Positions 56,110-64,000 are shown, counted from the first letter of the stretch. The stretch: DNA of 64,000 nt from Paenibacillus caseinilyticus (GCF_027533645.1 NZ_JAQAGY010000008.1:124001-188000), one strand, 5' to 3'. Made by a program: numbers and translations. Notes: a model not told the origin generated them from the letters alone.

Positions 56110-56678
56110 CTCCTCCTTCTCCTTCTTCAGGACCGGGGGCAGGCGCCAAGGCTGCCGGCACATCTGGCCATTCATTCCCATGCCGTCCCCCAGTCGTCCG
56201 CATGCACTCGTTCTTATGGGATACAGCTTGTCTCTCGCGATACGTATATGTACGTCATCCGGATGCGCGCTCTTCCGCACCCTCTCATCCCGGGTCTCCC
56301 GCCGCACGGGCAGCAGCCTCTTCCCGCTCTTATTCAGGAGCAAGGCAGATCGCTTCTGGTATGCTCCACGGAACCCTCATCTGCACGAAGTACGCTATAG
56401 CATTCTAGACGGAATCCGAATTTGCGGGGGCCCTGCGCCATAAAGTGGAATAACGGCTTCTCCATCCCCGGGGAAGGAGGACTCTCCTTTTTTAAAAAAT
56501 ATAAGGATTTATATCTCACCAGGTTCGTTTGGAACCGGGAGGCTGCGGTTAAATAACTGTGTTATAATGAGGACATTCCGTCTTTTCCGACAAAAAACCC
56601 TATGAAAATGGAGCTTCGCGTCGAATCTTATAGGACGGTGAGAACAAGAATACACTTGGAGTAGGGAAGGTGACGCTC
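56110..56678. other. Intergenic region between mreB-like gene and RHH gene
   Basis: About 570 bp. On the plus strand a TGTTATAAT extended -10 (56560-56568) faces the RHH/PIN-like genes. A short hairpin AAGGAG/CTCCTT with T run lies at 56474-56493. A 20-codon ORF (56601-56663) without a ribosome site precedes the RHH gene. Nothing else is supportable. Confidence 0.5.
56560..56568 (+). promoter_or_regulatory. Extended -10 box of the RHH/PIN-like operon
   Basis: Plus strand TGTTATAAT, extended -10 element, about 110 bp upstream of the RHH gene start. No clear -35. Confidence 0.5.
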
Positions 56679-57020
56679 ATGAGCAATTCCAAAGATATGC
56701 TGCAAAGCAAGCTCAAGGCTTGGAAAAGCGCCGCATCCTCGCTAATCTCTTCTCCCGAAGGCGAAACGGAAGAGAGCCGGATCATCGAGCTTGAGCCCGA
56801 GTATTTTGAAAAGTGCCGTGAAATGGCCGAAGCCCAGCATACGACGGTCAGCGGTGCCGTCCACTATATGATCGAGCAGTTTTTTGCCGTACGCAGCCAC
56901 GAAATGATGTTCCAGGCCACCGTGGAGCAGAAAGAGAAGAATCCGCTGCTGCAGCTTGATGCGCTGACCAAACGCAGAGACCGGCGCGTAGAGGAGGCGG
57001 AAGAATATGAGCGTACTTGA
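56679..57020 (+). CDS. Ribbon-helix-helix-like protein, possible antitoxin or regulator
   Basis: 113 aa from ATG 56679 with GGGAAGG upstream. Residues 34-70 (RIIELEPEYFEKCREMAEAQ, then TTVSGAVHYMIEQFF) fit a ribbon-helix-helix fold: a strand, a helix, a turn, a helix. A charged C-terminal tail (KRRDRRVEEAEEYERT) follows. It overlaps the PIN-like gene by 14 bp. Gene order and overlap resemble VapB-VapC pairs, but residues 1-30 form an extra N-terminal segment not seen in short antitoxins. Confidence 0.6.
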   Translation: MSNSKDMLQSKLKAWKSAASSLISSPEGETEESRIIELEPEYFEKCREMAEAQHTTVSGAVHYMIEQFFAVRSHEMMFQATVEQKEKNPLLQLDALTKRRDRRVEEAEEYERT

Positions 57021-57474
57021 TACGGAAGGTCTCGGACAGACCGTATTCCTGGAACAGTCCGCCCTGATGGCGTTCATGAACCCGGAGGATCCTTACTATC
57101 TCAAAGCCCGGACCCTGTTCTACGATATGGACGACATGGACCGGCGGCTGGCGACAACGAATTACGTCGTGTTCGAAACCCACCAATGGCTGCGCAATCA
57201 TTTTGATTATTCCGATGCCCAGATCTTCTTGAACACGATGGACAAAGCCGTCCAAAAAGGCGTATTGACGATCATCCCCAGCTCACCGGAGCTGGAGCAG
57301 GAAGCCAAGCGGCTCATCATCGACTTCCCGAACTATCAGTTCTCCCTGAACGAGGCGATGACAGCCGTGGTTATGCTGTCCTACCAGATGAAACGCATCT
57401 TCACGTTCAATCCGAACTACACGTTCCTGCCGAAGATGGACCGGGAGATTAAGGTGCTTCCCAGCATGTGGTAG
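57007..57474 (+). CDS. PIN-domain-like protein
   Basis: 155 aa. The PIN pattern is visible: TVFLEQSALMAFMNPED (strand 1, acidic Glu16 in place of Asp), TTNYVVFETHQWLRNHF (Glu57), FSLNEAMTAVVML (Glu116) and IFTFNPNYTFL, where the fourth acidic residue is Asn135. PIN proteins are Mg-dependent RNases, often toxins. Three of four acidic positions are kept, so activity is possible but not certain. GGAGG lies 9 nt upstream. Overlaps the RHH gene. Confidence 0.65.
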   Translation: MSVLDTEGLGQTVFLEQSALMAFMNPEDPYYLKARTLFYDMDDMDRRLATTNYVVFETHQWLRNHFDYSDAQIFLNTMDKAVQKGVLTIIPSSPELEQEAKRLIIDFPNYQFSLNEAMTAVVMLSYQMKRIFTFNPNYTFLPKMDREIKVLPSMW

Positions 57475-57540
57475 ACCACGGCGTGGTCTGTACCGCGCTG
57501 CAGCGCTTACGCTTACATAACGTTCATCCGCCATACGGAG

Positions 57541-57580
57541 CAAGCCGGCCTTCCTACAGAGGAAAGCCGGCTTGTTTGCG
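57541..57580. terminator. Terminator between PIN-like and GNAT genes
   Basis: CAAGCCGGC and GCCGGCTTG outer stem with TTCCT/AGGAA inside; short T-rich tail on the plus strand. Confidence 0.75.
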
Positions 57581-57585
57581 TGTGA

Positions 57586-58026
57586 TCAAATCGTCTTCTT
57601 GAGAAAATAGCGGACCGCCCCGTCCGGAAAACCGGCCAGCTCACCGAATACTTCGAATCCCAGCTTGCGGTAAAAATCCGGCGCCTGGAAGCTGAACGTG
57701 TCGAGATGCATCAGACGGCAGCCCCTTCGTACCGCCTCTTCCTCTGCCGCCTTCATAAGCCGCGCTCCGAGGCCCTGCCCCCTGTACTTCTCATCGACCC
57801 ACAGGATCTCGATGTACACAGCGAAACGGTACGTCCGGCCCAGCAGTCCTCCGGCCAGCTTCCCGTCTTCTTCCTTCAGTACCAGATCGAGCCGCTCGTT
57901 CGGCACTTGAAAGCCGCTCGGGGCCGTGCTCTCATTGAATACCATTAAGGAAGACCGCACGCTGCGAAGCTCTTCCTCCGTGCATACATCCGTCAGCCGG
58001 GGGCCGGCCGTTTGGTCCATAGTCAT
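57586..58026 (-). CDS. GNAT family N-acetyltransferase
   Basis: 146 aa. The acetyl-CoA-binding motif is DEKYRGQGLGARLMKAAEEEAVRRGC, with RKLGFEVFGEL at the C-terminus. Substrate unknown. Its ATG overlaps by 4 bp the stop of the broken DUF962 gene, so the two were translated together. Confidence 0.9.
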   Translation of the reverse strand: MTMDQTAGPRLTDVCTEEELRSVRSSLMVFNESTAPSGFQVPNERLDLVLKEEDGKLAGGLLGRTYRFAVYIEILWVDEKYRGQGLGARLMKAAEEEAVRRGCRLMHLDTFSFQAPDFYRKLGFEVFGELAGFPDGAVRYFLKKTI

Positions 58027-58459
58027 CGCTCGTTCCTACCTTCTTCCTTTTGAAATAATAGGCTCTGTTCCTCTGCCTCCCGCTCCCACTCCGTAATCAC
58101 GCGCCGACCTGCCGCGAGCTCGAACGTGCGGACGAAAAACCAGGCGAACCCGGCATAGAATCCCAGCAGCGGATAATGGAAGGAGGCCGGGCGGTTCTTC
58201 TCGAACCCGAAATGCCCGGTCCACGAGAGAACATAGTGTGCCGCCGCCATACCAAGCGCCAGTCGAAGATCAGGAAGATCCAGCCCAAGAAGGCAGCCAG
58301 GAACGCCGCGTAATGCAGCCTCCGGTTCCATGGATGCCGGTGGGCTTCCAAATAGCGGAGAATATCCGTGCGGATGCGGCCCCGCCAACGGGCCGGGTCT
58401 TCGCTATGGCGCGAAGCGGCGTGCTCTGTAACTTCGGAACGTGACGATTCCTCGCCCAT
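58023..58459 (-). pseudogene. DUF962 (Mpo1-like) membrane protein, frameshifted
   Basis: The N-terminal half (MGEESSRSEV...HRHPWNRRLHYAAFLAAFLG, about 62 aa) lies in one frame from ATG 58459 (AAGGAGG upstream). The C-terminal half with the family signature LSWTGHFGFEKNRPASFHYPL lies in another frame to 58023. The break is at about 58255-58260 (TGGCGCTTGG on the minus strand); one extra C would join DWR to LGMAAAHYVLSW. A real frameshift mutation, a sequencing error or programmed shift are all possible; no slippery run is evident. Confidence 0.75.
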
Positions 58460-58574
58460 CCTGCTAACCTCCTTGCACAAGACTAGTTATTCTCCACGCC
58501 CAGGTTGACCGGGGGGTAGCAACTAGCTGAAGGCTGAGGGCAGAGTCCCCCCTGTAGCAAGCCTCCGTCCGTCC

Positions 58575-59393
58575 TCACTCCGCCAGCCCGCTGCCCGCCT
58601 CCATGCCTTGCCGCACGAGCGCCAGCAGCTCCTCCTGCCGCTCCGGAGCGCAGGCAACGAGATACGGCTCGGGGTTCATCCCTTCGAACGGCCGTCCATC
58701 GTAGTCGGTGACCACCGCCCCTGCTTCCTTCGCAAGAAGTACGCCCGCGTAAAGGTCGTCTCCCTCGGAGTTGTAGAGTACAATACCGTCGAGATCACCC
58801 CTAGCCAGCATGCTCCATTGCAGTGCCGGAGCCCAGAGGGGGAGCACCCGTTTGGCATTCTCCTCGAGGTGGCGCTTCAGCGCAGCCGCCCTTCCCCTGC
58901 GGCCCACGTGATGGCCTTGAATCCAGGCCAGGGTCAGCTTGGGCGTCGGCCGGCTGAGCTTCGCCGTGAGGGGCAGGCCGTTCATCGACGCCCCTCTCCC
59001 CTTCTCGGCCACATACAGGTTGCCGAGATGCGAATCGTAGATCACGCCGAGCACAGGCTCCTTGCGGTACAGCAGCGTGATCGATACCCCGTAAGCCGCG
59101 AGCCCGATCGCATAGTTGTTCGTTCCGTCGAGCGGGTCGACGAGCCAGAGCCAGTCGCCCTCCACCCCGGACCATCCGCTCTCTTCGCTGCGCACCTGAT
59201 GCTCCGGGAAAGCGGCGTTCAGCCGGCTGAGAATCTCCCGCTCCGCAAGCAGGTCTACCGCGGTGACAAGATCTCCGTCGCTGCCTTTGGCGAGAATCTC
59301 CTTCTCCTGGTCGAAGTGCTCCTTCGCGAGCTGCCCGGCAGCCTGAGCGGCCCCGCATGCAACTTCCCGTGCTTTGTCTAGTATATCCTGCAT
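58575..59393 (-). CDS. Inositol monophosphatase family protein
   Basis: 272 aa from ATG 59393, one base after the upstream stop. Metal-site motifs: GDLVTAVD, WLVDPLDGTNNYAIG (motif 1) and EGDDLYAGVLLAKEAGAVVTDYDG (motif 2). Motif 2 has Asp-Asp where Trp-Asp is usual. Could be inositol-1-phosphatase, histidinol-phosphatase-like or another sugar phosphatase. It belongs to an operon with the ArsR-DUF2087 gene. Confidence 0.9.
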   Translation of the reverse strand: MQDILDKAREVACGAAQAAGQLAKEHFDQEKEILAKGSDGDLVTAVDLLAEREILSRLNAAFPEHQVRSEESGWSGVEGDWLWLVDPLDGTNNYAIGLAAYGVSITLLYRKEPVLGVIYDSHLGNLYVAEKGRGASMNGLPLTAKLSRPTPKLTLAWIQGHHVGRRGRAAALKRHLEENAKRVLPLWAPALQWSMLARGDLDGIVLYNSEGDDLYAGVLLAKEAGAVVTDYDGRPFEGMNPEPYLVACAPERQEELLALVRQGMEAGSGLAE

Positions 59394-59394
59394 C

Positions 59395-60000
59395 TTATCT
59401 GACTTCCTCCCACTGGGTCCACATTTCTTCCGGATTAAGCTCATACACATCCTTCTCGCGGAACATGAAGTGATGCATGATGAACTCCCGCCGGATCGTT
59501 GCAAAGTCCTCGTGATACGCCTTAATAACCTCATTGAGCTCCCGCTCGGTATACGCCCGGCCCTTCTCCAGTTCCCGCGCGATCCTGCCGAGCGCGATGA
59601 GCTTCTTTTTGTATTGGGCGGGAATGCGGATCAGCTTTCCTTCTTTGGTAAAAAAATGCTTGAATACGGATGCTTGTAACTTCTCGTTCTCCACGCTAGA
59701 TTCCTCCTTGTCCGGCGGGGGATTTTTGAAGATGAGCTCCAGTGAAGCCTGCGCATGCCCTCTTACAAAATACTCGCTCACCGAAAAGTAAATCGTGTTC
59801 TTCTCCCGGCGCTCGCGAAGCAGCGCAGCTTCTCTGAGCTTCGCCGCATGATGCGTGACCGTAGCGGGGGCCAAATGCAGCCGTTCCGCCAGCTGCTGTC
59901 CGCTGCACTCTCCCTGCGCCAGCAGGATTAGCATACGGAAGCGGGTAGGGTCCGCTAAGGCTTTGTGATAGGCAATAATTTTGTCCAATTGAACAGGCAA
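59395..60000 (-). CDS. ArsR-type regulator fused to DUF2087
   Basis: 201 aa. Winged helix at the N-terminus (ALADPTRFRMLILLAQGECSGQQLAERLHLAPATVTHHAAKLR), then DUF2087 (FFTKEGKLIRIPAQYKKKLIALGRIAR...YTERELNEVIKAYHEDFATIRREFI). No Cys metal site of ArsR/SmtB type is seen. A nested palindrome sits 17-50 bp upstream of its start, a likely autoregulatory operator. It starts the operon with the IMPase-like gene. Confidence 0.9.
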   Translation of the reverse strand: MPVQLDKIIAYHKALADPTRFRMLILLAQGECSGQQLAERLHLAPATVTHHAAKLREAALLRERREKNTIYFSVSEYFVRGHAQASLELIFKNPPPDKEESSVENEKLQASVFKHFFTKEGKLIRIPAQYKKKLIALGRIARELEKGRAYTERELNEVIKAYHEDFATIRREFIMHHFMFREKDVYELNPEEMWTQWEEVR

Positions 60001-60016
60001 GGGACCGGATCACCTC

Positions 60017-60050
60017 ATTCGATTAATTTCTAATTAGATAATAATCGAAT
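60017..60050. promoter_or_regulatory. Nested palindrome, operator of the ArsR-DUF2087 gene
   Basis: Outer arms ATTCGATTA/TAATCGAAT (9 bp) and inner palindrome TCTAATTAGA share the centre at 60033.5. It lies directly upstream of the start codon at 60000. Confidence 0.7.
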
Positions 60051-60077
60051 TTAACTCCCATCGCAAGACGTATCCGC

Positions 60078-60121
60078 CAAAAAATACCCGGCCGTCCTAT
60101 AGAGGAAGGTGACCGGGTATT
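60078..60121 (-). terminator. Terminator of the TolB-like gene
   Basis: Minus strand ATACCCGG/CCGGGTAT stem with a long loop, then TTTTTTGG. About 70 bp after the stop at 60192. Confidence 0.75.
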
Positions 60122-60191
60122 CGAATGCGGTTCTATGGTGCTTGATCGATGGGCGAACCTGCCGGGTCTGGAGCTTACATGACCGCCGCCG

Positions 60192-61769
60192 TCAGCGGTC
60201 CGTTTCTTCGAACTCTACAGCCTGCAGCCGCTCGGTCGCCGTTTCCCATCGCACCCGAACGATTACCCCGAAGCCGTGGCCTTCCTTCACCACCCACAGC
60301 TTGAACGTATCCTCGGTCAGATTCGGTCCCGCTGCTTTCCGCCCGACATACAGGTAATCATGGATCTCGGCTCCGTACTTCTTGGCCGTCTCCTGCATGG
60401 CGATCCGCCCCCAAGGCGCATAAGACGGGATGCCCGCCACCGCGGCCGACGACAACAAGGCCGTGCCTGCCCCCACTGGCTCCGGGTCATACCATGCCAG
60501 AACACGGCTCCAGTCCACATACCCGTAATATGGGGTTCCCGTGTCCAAGCCCTTGATATACGCGGCTGCCCCCGCTCCTTTCTCATCCGAGATCCAGGCT
60601 TCGGCCCTTTGGCCGTCCGACCGGACCCAGGCCAGCTTCCCTGTCCGGCGGATAAAGCTGGGCGCATAGTCCCCGAAGCCTTCCGGCGGCCTCGTCAAAG
60701 CTATCTGTTCCCGGCCAGGTCCCGCCGAAGATGCAGGAACACGGAACAAGGCCGGAAGCGGCCTGCGGGCCTCCTCGGTATCCTCGCCGCTCTCCTCGGA
60801 GCGGGAGACGGCCAGCCGCTTGTCATCCAGCCACGTGAATCCGCGGTCGGCGAAGCCGGCCGGCGTGTACCCCTGCGTCCGGAACGCCCCCATCTCCCGG
60901 ATCTCCAGCCTTTTGTTCTGGGTGACGAGGCGTCCTTCGCCTTCGATATACCCCAGCTTACCGGTCCGGGGAGCCCAATGAAACCAGGGCTCGTACCCCA
61001 GCATGTGCCCGAGCTTCCGGAACACCTTCCCGTCCGCCGAAAGCAGGCATAACGTATTGCTGTCGGCCGACCAGGAAGCAGTGGGCCTGGCGATGAACGA
61101 GATCCAGCGGCCGTCCTCCGACCACTTGAACGTGCTTGTGCCGACCGCGAAGAAATCTCCGCTCTGCAGGGGCAGCGTGAAGAGGAGCCGCGGCTGGGCA
61201 GATGCTCCCGTGCCAGTGTGAAGGGGTACGGTGAACAGCTCCACCGCGCTCCACCCTGCAGGATTCAATTGGGCGGCCGACGAGATCAGGAAGCCGCTTC
61301 CGTCCGGCAGCCATGCATAATTGCCCACCCCCACCGCTTCGCTCGTGAAGCTGCCGGCTCCGCTTAGGCCAACCTCCACCGTGCCAAGCACCGACTCGAG
61401 CTGCAGCGCGAGCACACTGCGCTTAGGTGACCAGCGGTAGTTCGATCCTCCCTGCACATAGACCCGGTGATGCCGGTCGGTCTCCAGGGAATATACCCAT
61501 ACTTCCCCCTGCGGGGCTTCGGCTGAAGCACGGCGGGTATAAGCGACATACTGCCCGTCCGCGGACCAGCGCGGCGTATCCGCACTGCCCTCCGCCGTCA
61601 GTTCTCTCTCCTGGCCGTTCTGCTTAAGCCATAAGTGGCCGCTGCGGATGAAAGCGGCCTTCGGCTCTTCCTTCGGCGCAGGACGCCCTTGCACACCTGT
61701 ACCCGGCAGCCAAACGCCGCACAGCAGCGCGGCGGCCATAATGCCGATACGAACTCTTTTGAAACTCAT
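60192..61769 (-). CDS. Secreted TolB-like beta-propeller protein
   Basis: 525 aa from ATG 61769. Signal peptide at the N-terminus (MSFKRVRIGIMAAALLCGVW, cleavage near VQG). The body has repeated WD40/TolB-type blades (DTPRWSADGQYVAYTRR, NYRWSPKRSVLALQL, NYAWLPDGSGFLISSA, FKWSEDGRWISFIARP). Probably a periplasm/cell-wall-side binding protein. AAAGGAG is 13 nt from the ATG, too far; its start instead overlaps the stop of a 19-aa leader ORF, which suggests translational coupling. Confidence 0.87.
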   Translation of the reverse strand: MSFKRVRIGIMAAALLCGVWLPGTGVQGRPAPKEEPKAAFIRSGHLWLKQNGQERELTAEGSADTPRWSADGQYVAYTRRASAEAPQGEVWVYSLETDRHHRVYVQGGSNYRWSPKRSVLALQLESVLGTVEVGLSGAGSFTSEAVGVGNYAWLPDGSGFLISSAAQLNPAGWSAVELFTVPLHTGTGASAQPRLLFTLPLQSGDFFAVGTSTFKWSEDGRWISFIARPTASWSADSNTLCLLSADGKVFRKLGHMLGYEPWFHWAPRTGKLGYIEGEGRLVTQNKRLEIREMGAFRTQGYTPAGFADRGFTWLDDKRLAVSRSEESGEDTEEARRPLPALFRVPASSAGPGREQIALTRPPEGFGDYAPSFIRRTGKLAWVRSDGQRAEAWISDEKGAGAAAYIKGLDTGTPYYGYVDWSRVLAWYDPEPVGAGTALLSSAAVAGIPSYAPWGRIAMQETAKKYGAEIHDYLYVGRKAAGPNLTEDTFKLWVVKEGHGFGVIVRVRWETATERLQAVEFEETDR

Positions 61770-61825
61770 GCGTATCCGACGGCTCCTTTCGCTATGTCCA
61801 TCCTGAGATGGGATAACGTTAGCAT
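61766..61825 (-). CDS. Leader ORF coupled to the TolB-like gene
   Basis: 19 aa (MLTLSHLRMDIAKGAVGYA). GGGAGG lies 6 nt before its ATG at 61825, a good site. Its TGA overlaps the TolB-like ATG as ATGA. No amino-acid run typical of attenuators. It may serve only to bring ribosomes to the main gene. Confidence 0.55.
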   Translation of the reverse strand: MLTLSHLRMDIAKGAVGYA

Positions 61826-62061
61826 TGCCTTCCTCCCATGGGGAATATGTGGTAAGAACCGCTGACCGGCATATATGCGAGGAGCTGTTGGACACGCTGA
61901 CCGTCCGCCGGAGGACGGACCGCATCCTAAGGGATGGCACTAATGGCAGTAAGCAATCCGCTCTCCTTCTCACGGAAAGTCGTCATGGACGCGAGATTGC
62001 CCAGCGTCTGGCAGCCACAAGCCTGCCGACTCTGATGAGATATACATTCTTATCATTGCAC
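61826..62061. other. Upstream region of the TolB-like transcript
   Basis: About 235 bp between the leader ORF and the importer's terminator. A long plus-strand frame crosses it but is antisense to the ABC ATPase gene. I see no further gene or clear promoter. Confidence 0.45.
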
Positions 62062-62099
62062 AATAAAACGGCGCTTCACGCGATACGTGAAACGCCGTT
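62062..62099 (-). terminator. Terminator of the ABC importer operon
   Basis: Minus strand AACGGCG-TTCACG and CGTGAA-CGCCGTT (14-bp stem with one mismatch), then TTATTG. It begins about 20 bp after the ATPase stop. Confidence 0.85.
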
Positions 62100-62121
62100 C
62101 CTCTCTTGCCTGCTTACAGTC

Positions 62122-62916
62122 TTATCCCAGGACGACGCGGTCGTCCGCCAGCTTTTCGCCCCGGATGTGCTCGAATTCCTTCAAGAGGCCTTCGACCGTG
62201 AGGCCCTGCTTGCGCTCAGGCGGCACATCCAGGATGATGTTCCCCTTGTCCATCATGATGAGGCGGTTGCCGAGCCGGATCGCCTGCTCCATGTTGTGGG
62301 TGACCATCAGCGTGGTCAGCTTCATCTCGGAGACGATGGACTCCGTCAGCGTCGTAATGAGCTCAGCGCGGGACGGGTCGAGCGCTGCCGTGTGCTCGTC
62401 GAGCAGCAGAATGCGCGGACGCGTGAACGTCGCCATAAGCAGGCTGAGCGCCTGGCGCTCCCCGCCGGAGAGCAGGCCGACCTTGGCGTTCAGACGCTGG
62501 TCGAGACCGATACCGAGCCGGCTGAGCTGCTCGCGGAAGAACTTGCGCTTGCCGCCGGTTACGCCGATCGACAAACCTCTAGGCTTGCTGCGCGAGTAAG
62601 CGAGCGCCAGATTCTCTTCGATGGTCATGGTCGGAGCCGTCCCCGCCATCGGGTCCTGGAAGACGCGGCCGATCCACTGGCTGCGGCGGTGCTCCGGCAG
62701 CCCCTCGACAGCCTTGCCTTCGATATGCACCCGGCCGAGATCCGGCGACATGACGCCCGAGATTAGATTCATCAGAGTGGATTTGCCGGCGCCGTTCGAG
62801 CCGATCACCGTGACGAAGTCGCCTTCGTGCAGGTGCAGGTTGATCCGGGATAAGGCTGCTTTCTCGTCCGGCGTGCCTGGATTGAACAGCTTGGTCACAT
62901 TCTCGATTCTAAGCAT
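62122..62916 (-). CDS. ABC transporter ATP-binding protein (COG1101 type)
   Basis: 264 aa from ATG 62916 (MLRIENVTKLF). Walker A GSNGAGKST, signature LSGGERQAL, Walker B ILLLDEHTAALDP, H-loop VTHNMEQ. DEHTAALDP is typical of COG1101 ATPases that partner COG4120 permeases and COG2984 binding proteins. It overlaps the permease gene by 8 bp. Substrate: tryptophan in the streptococcal Trp system; not established here. Confidence 0.92.
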   Translation of the reverse strand: MLRIENVTKLFNPGTPDEKAALSRINLHLHEGDFVTVIGSNGAGKSTLMNLISGVMSPDLGRVHIEGKAVEGLPEHRRSQWIGRVFQDPMAGTAPTMTIEENLALAYSRSKPRGLSIGVTGGKRKFFREQLSRLGIGLDQRLNAKVGLLSGGERQALSLLMATFTRPRILLLDEHTAALDPSRAELITTLTESIVSEMKLTTLMVTHNMEQAIRLGNRLIMMDKGNIILDVPPERKQGLTVEGLLKEFEHIRGEKLADDRVVLG

Positions 62917-63856
62917 TGACACCGCCTCCCTTCGAGCGTGTGGCAGATGAAGCGGCCGAACGATCGATCTCTGCCGCACGCCTTCGGATGAACCTCCGCT
63001 GACGGATCGTTGCGCGGACCTTGGGAACCGTCAGCGCCACGATGACGATCAAGGCGGTCATCAGCTTCATATCCGTCGATTCGAGTCCGATCTGCAGCGC
63101 AAGCGCGACAATCAGACGGTACACGATGGCGCCGAGAAGCACGGCCAGCGTAGCCCGGATGATCGTTCGCGCGCCGAACAGCGCTTCGCCGATGATGACG
63201 GACGCCAGACCGATGACGATCATCCCGATGCCCATATTAACATCGGCGAACTGTGAATATTGAGTGATGAGGGCCCCCGACAAGGCAACCAGCCCGTTCG
63301 ATAGGGATACACCCACGATGATTGTGTTGTCGGTATGCACGCCGAAGCTGCGGATCATGCGCGGATTGTCCCCCGTTGCCCGCAGGGCGAGGCCGAGATC
63401 CGTATGCAGGAACCAGTCCAGTGCGAATTTGACCAAGACAACCACGATGCCGACGGTCGGGATCACCCAGTGCTTCGGGACATCGCTGAGCAGCGAATCG
63501 GTGCCGAAGAGGGAGATGTTCGCTTTCTTGTCCATGAGCCGCAAATTGATGGAATAGAGCGCGATCATCATAAGAATCCCGGAGAGCAGCGCATTGATCT
63601 TCCCCTTAGTGTGGAGCAGGCCCGTACAAGCGCCGACAAGCATGCCGCCGGCAAAGGCAGCCGCCGTCGCCGCCAGCGGAGGCGTCCCCCCCGTGATCAA
63701 TACGGCTGCGATTGCACCGCCAGTCGTAAAGCTGCCGTCGACCGTCAGGTCGGGAAAATCCAGAATCCGGTATGTAATGTAGACGCCAAGCGCCATCAGG
63801 GCGTAGAGCAGTCCCAGCTCCCCTGAGCCTTCTATGATGTCTCTGAATTGCTCCAT
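62909..63856 (-). CDS. ABC transporter permease (COG4120 type)
   Basis: 315 aa, eight or nine transmembrane helices (LGLLYALMALGVYITYRILDFPDLTVDGSFTTG at the N-terminus, a family hallmark). Channel subunit of the importer whose binding protein gene starts beyond the window edge. The C-terminus is basic and Arg/Ser/Ala-rich. Confidence 0.93.
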   Translation of the reverse strand: MEQFRDIIEGSGELGLLYALMALGVYITYRILDFPDLTVDGSFTTGGAIAAVLITGGTPPLAATAAAFAGGMLVGACTGLLHTKGKINALLSGILMMIALYSINLRLMDKKANISLFGTDSLLSDVPKHWVIPTVGIVVVLVKFALDWFLHTDLGLALRATGDNPRMIRSFGVHTDNTIIVGVSLSNGLVALSGALITQYSQFADVNMGIGMIVIGLASVIIGEALFGARTIIRATLAVLLGAIVYRLIVALALQIGLESTDMKLMTALIVIVALTVPKVRATIRQRRFIRRRAAEIDRSAASSATRSKGGGVNA

Positions 63857-63924
63857 GTAGGTTCCTCCTCTAAAGAATGAAGAGTGACCCTGGCAGAAAA
63901 CGCAAGGTCACTCCGTCTTCGTTC

Positions 63925-64000
63925 TTATTTCGCCGAGCCGCTGAGCAAGTTCTTCGGATCCTGCACCTTGGCCTTCAACGCATCGTTAATCTCTATGCCC
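63925..64000 (-). CDS. ABC transporter substrate-binding protein, 3' end only
   Basis: The last 24 codons (GIEINDALKAKVQDPKNLLS plus GSAK and TAA) run off the right edge of the window. Position just upstream of permease and ATPase genes and the LGI-like start match the C-terminus of COG2984 (TrpX-type) lipoproteins. Only the tail is visible, so the assignment rests on context. Confidence 0.65.
   Translation of the reverse strand, partial: GIEINDALKAKVQDPKNLLSGSAK

Noticed and set aside
56110-56343. N-terminal extension of the MreB-like protein
   Set aside because: The first 78 codons resemble no MreB; the family start and ribosome sites are at 56103-56109.
56601-56663. 20-codon ORF before the RHH gene
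   Set aside because: No ribosome site and no sign of coupling.

Overview
The window comes from a high-GC, endospore-forming Firmicute, most likely Paenibacillus or a close relative. The evidence is a complete eight-gene spoIIIA operon behind a sigma-E-type promoter, a spore photoproduct lyase, the sulfolactate genes comA/comB, and Gram-positive ribosome sites and terminators. The gene order from yqhO/mntR through efp, spoIIIA, accBC, nusB, folD, xseAB, ispA and dxs to tlyA is that of the Bacillus subtilis yqh/yqi region. No rRNA, tRNA, CRISPR array, insertion sequence or prophage was seen.

Layout. 0-11 kb (minus strand) is a housekeeping block: tlyA, dxs, ispA, xseB, xseA, folD, nusB, an alkaline-shock envelope module (DUF2273, amaP, asp23) and accC-accB. 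The accBC promoter carries a FapR-like palindrome. 11-17.4 kb holds spoIIIAA-AH and yqhV. 17.5-25.9 kb separates yqhV from efp, which are neighbours in B. subtilis: comA-comB, ytwI, lysC, a degenerate histidine phosphatase, two small membrane proteins, a HAD hydrolase, ytoI, and a non-coding, hairpin-rich stretch ended by a terminator. 26-34 kb resumes the conserved order (efp, yqhT, aroQ, yqhR, yqhQ, yqhO, mntR), then splB and ccdA.

34-64 kb is more variable. It holds a zinc ABC transporter (znuACB), an orphan sugar-type binding protein, an oxidoreductase divergent from an HxlR regulator, a DUF4097 protein, a Gfo/Idh/MocA dehydrogenase behind two LacI-like operators, metG under a T-box leader with an AUG specifier, yidD, a two-component system, and an Lrp regulator divergent from a PcaD-like hydrolase. 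Next come an Asp/Glu-racemase-like protein without a usual start codon, an MFS transporter divergent from a MocR regulator, an MreB paralogue, a ribbon-helix-helix/PIN-like gene pair, a GNAT gene behind a frameshifted DUF962 gene, an ArsR-DUF2087 regulator with an inositol-phosphatase-like gene, a TolB-like propeller protein coupled to a leader ORF, and part of a COG1101/4120/2984-type ABC importer.

The genes cover envelope and isoprenoid precursor supply, fatty acid initiation, the forespore channel, metal homeostasis (mntR, znu), spore resistance (splB, comAB), and several local regulator-target pairs. The least explained elements are the structured non-coding stretch near 25.3-25.44 kb, the RHH/PIN-like pair near 57 kb, the coupled micro-ORFs at 51.7 and 61.8 kb, and the FapR-like site at accBC.
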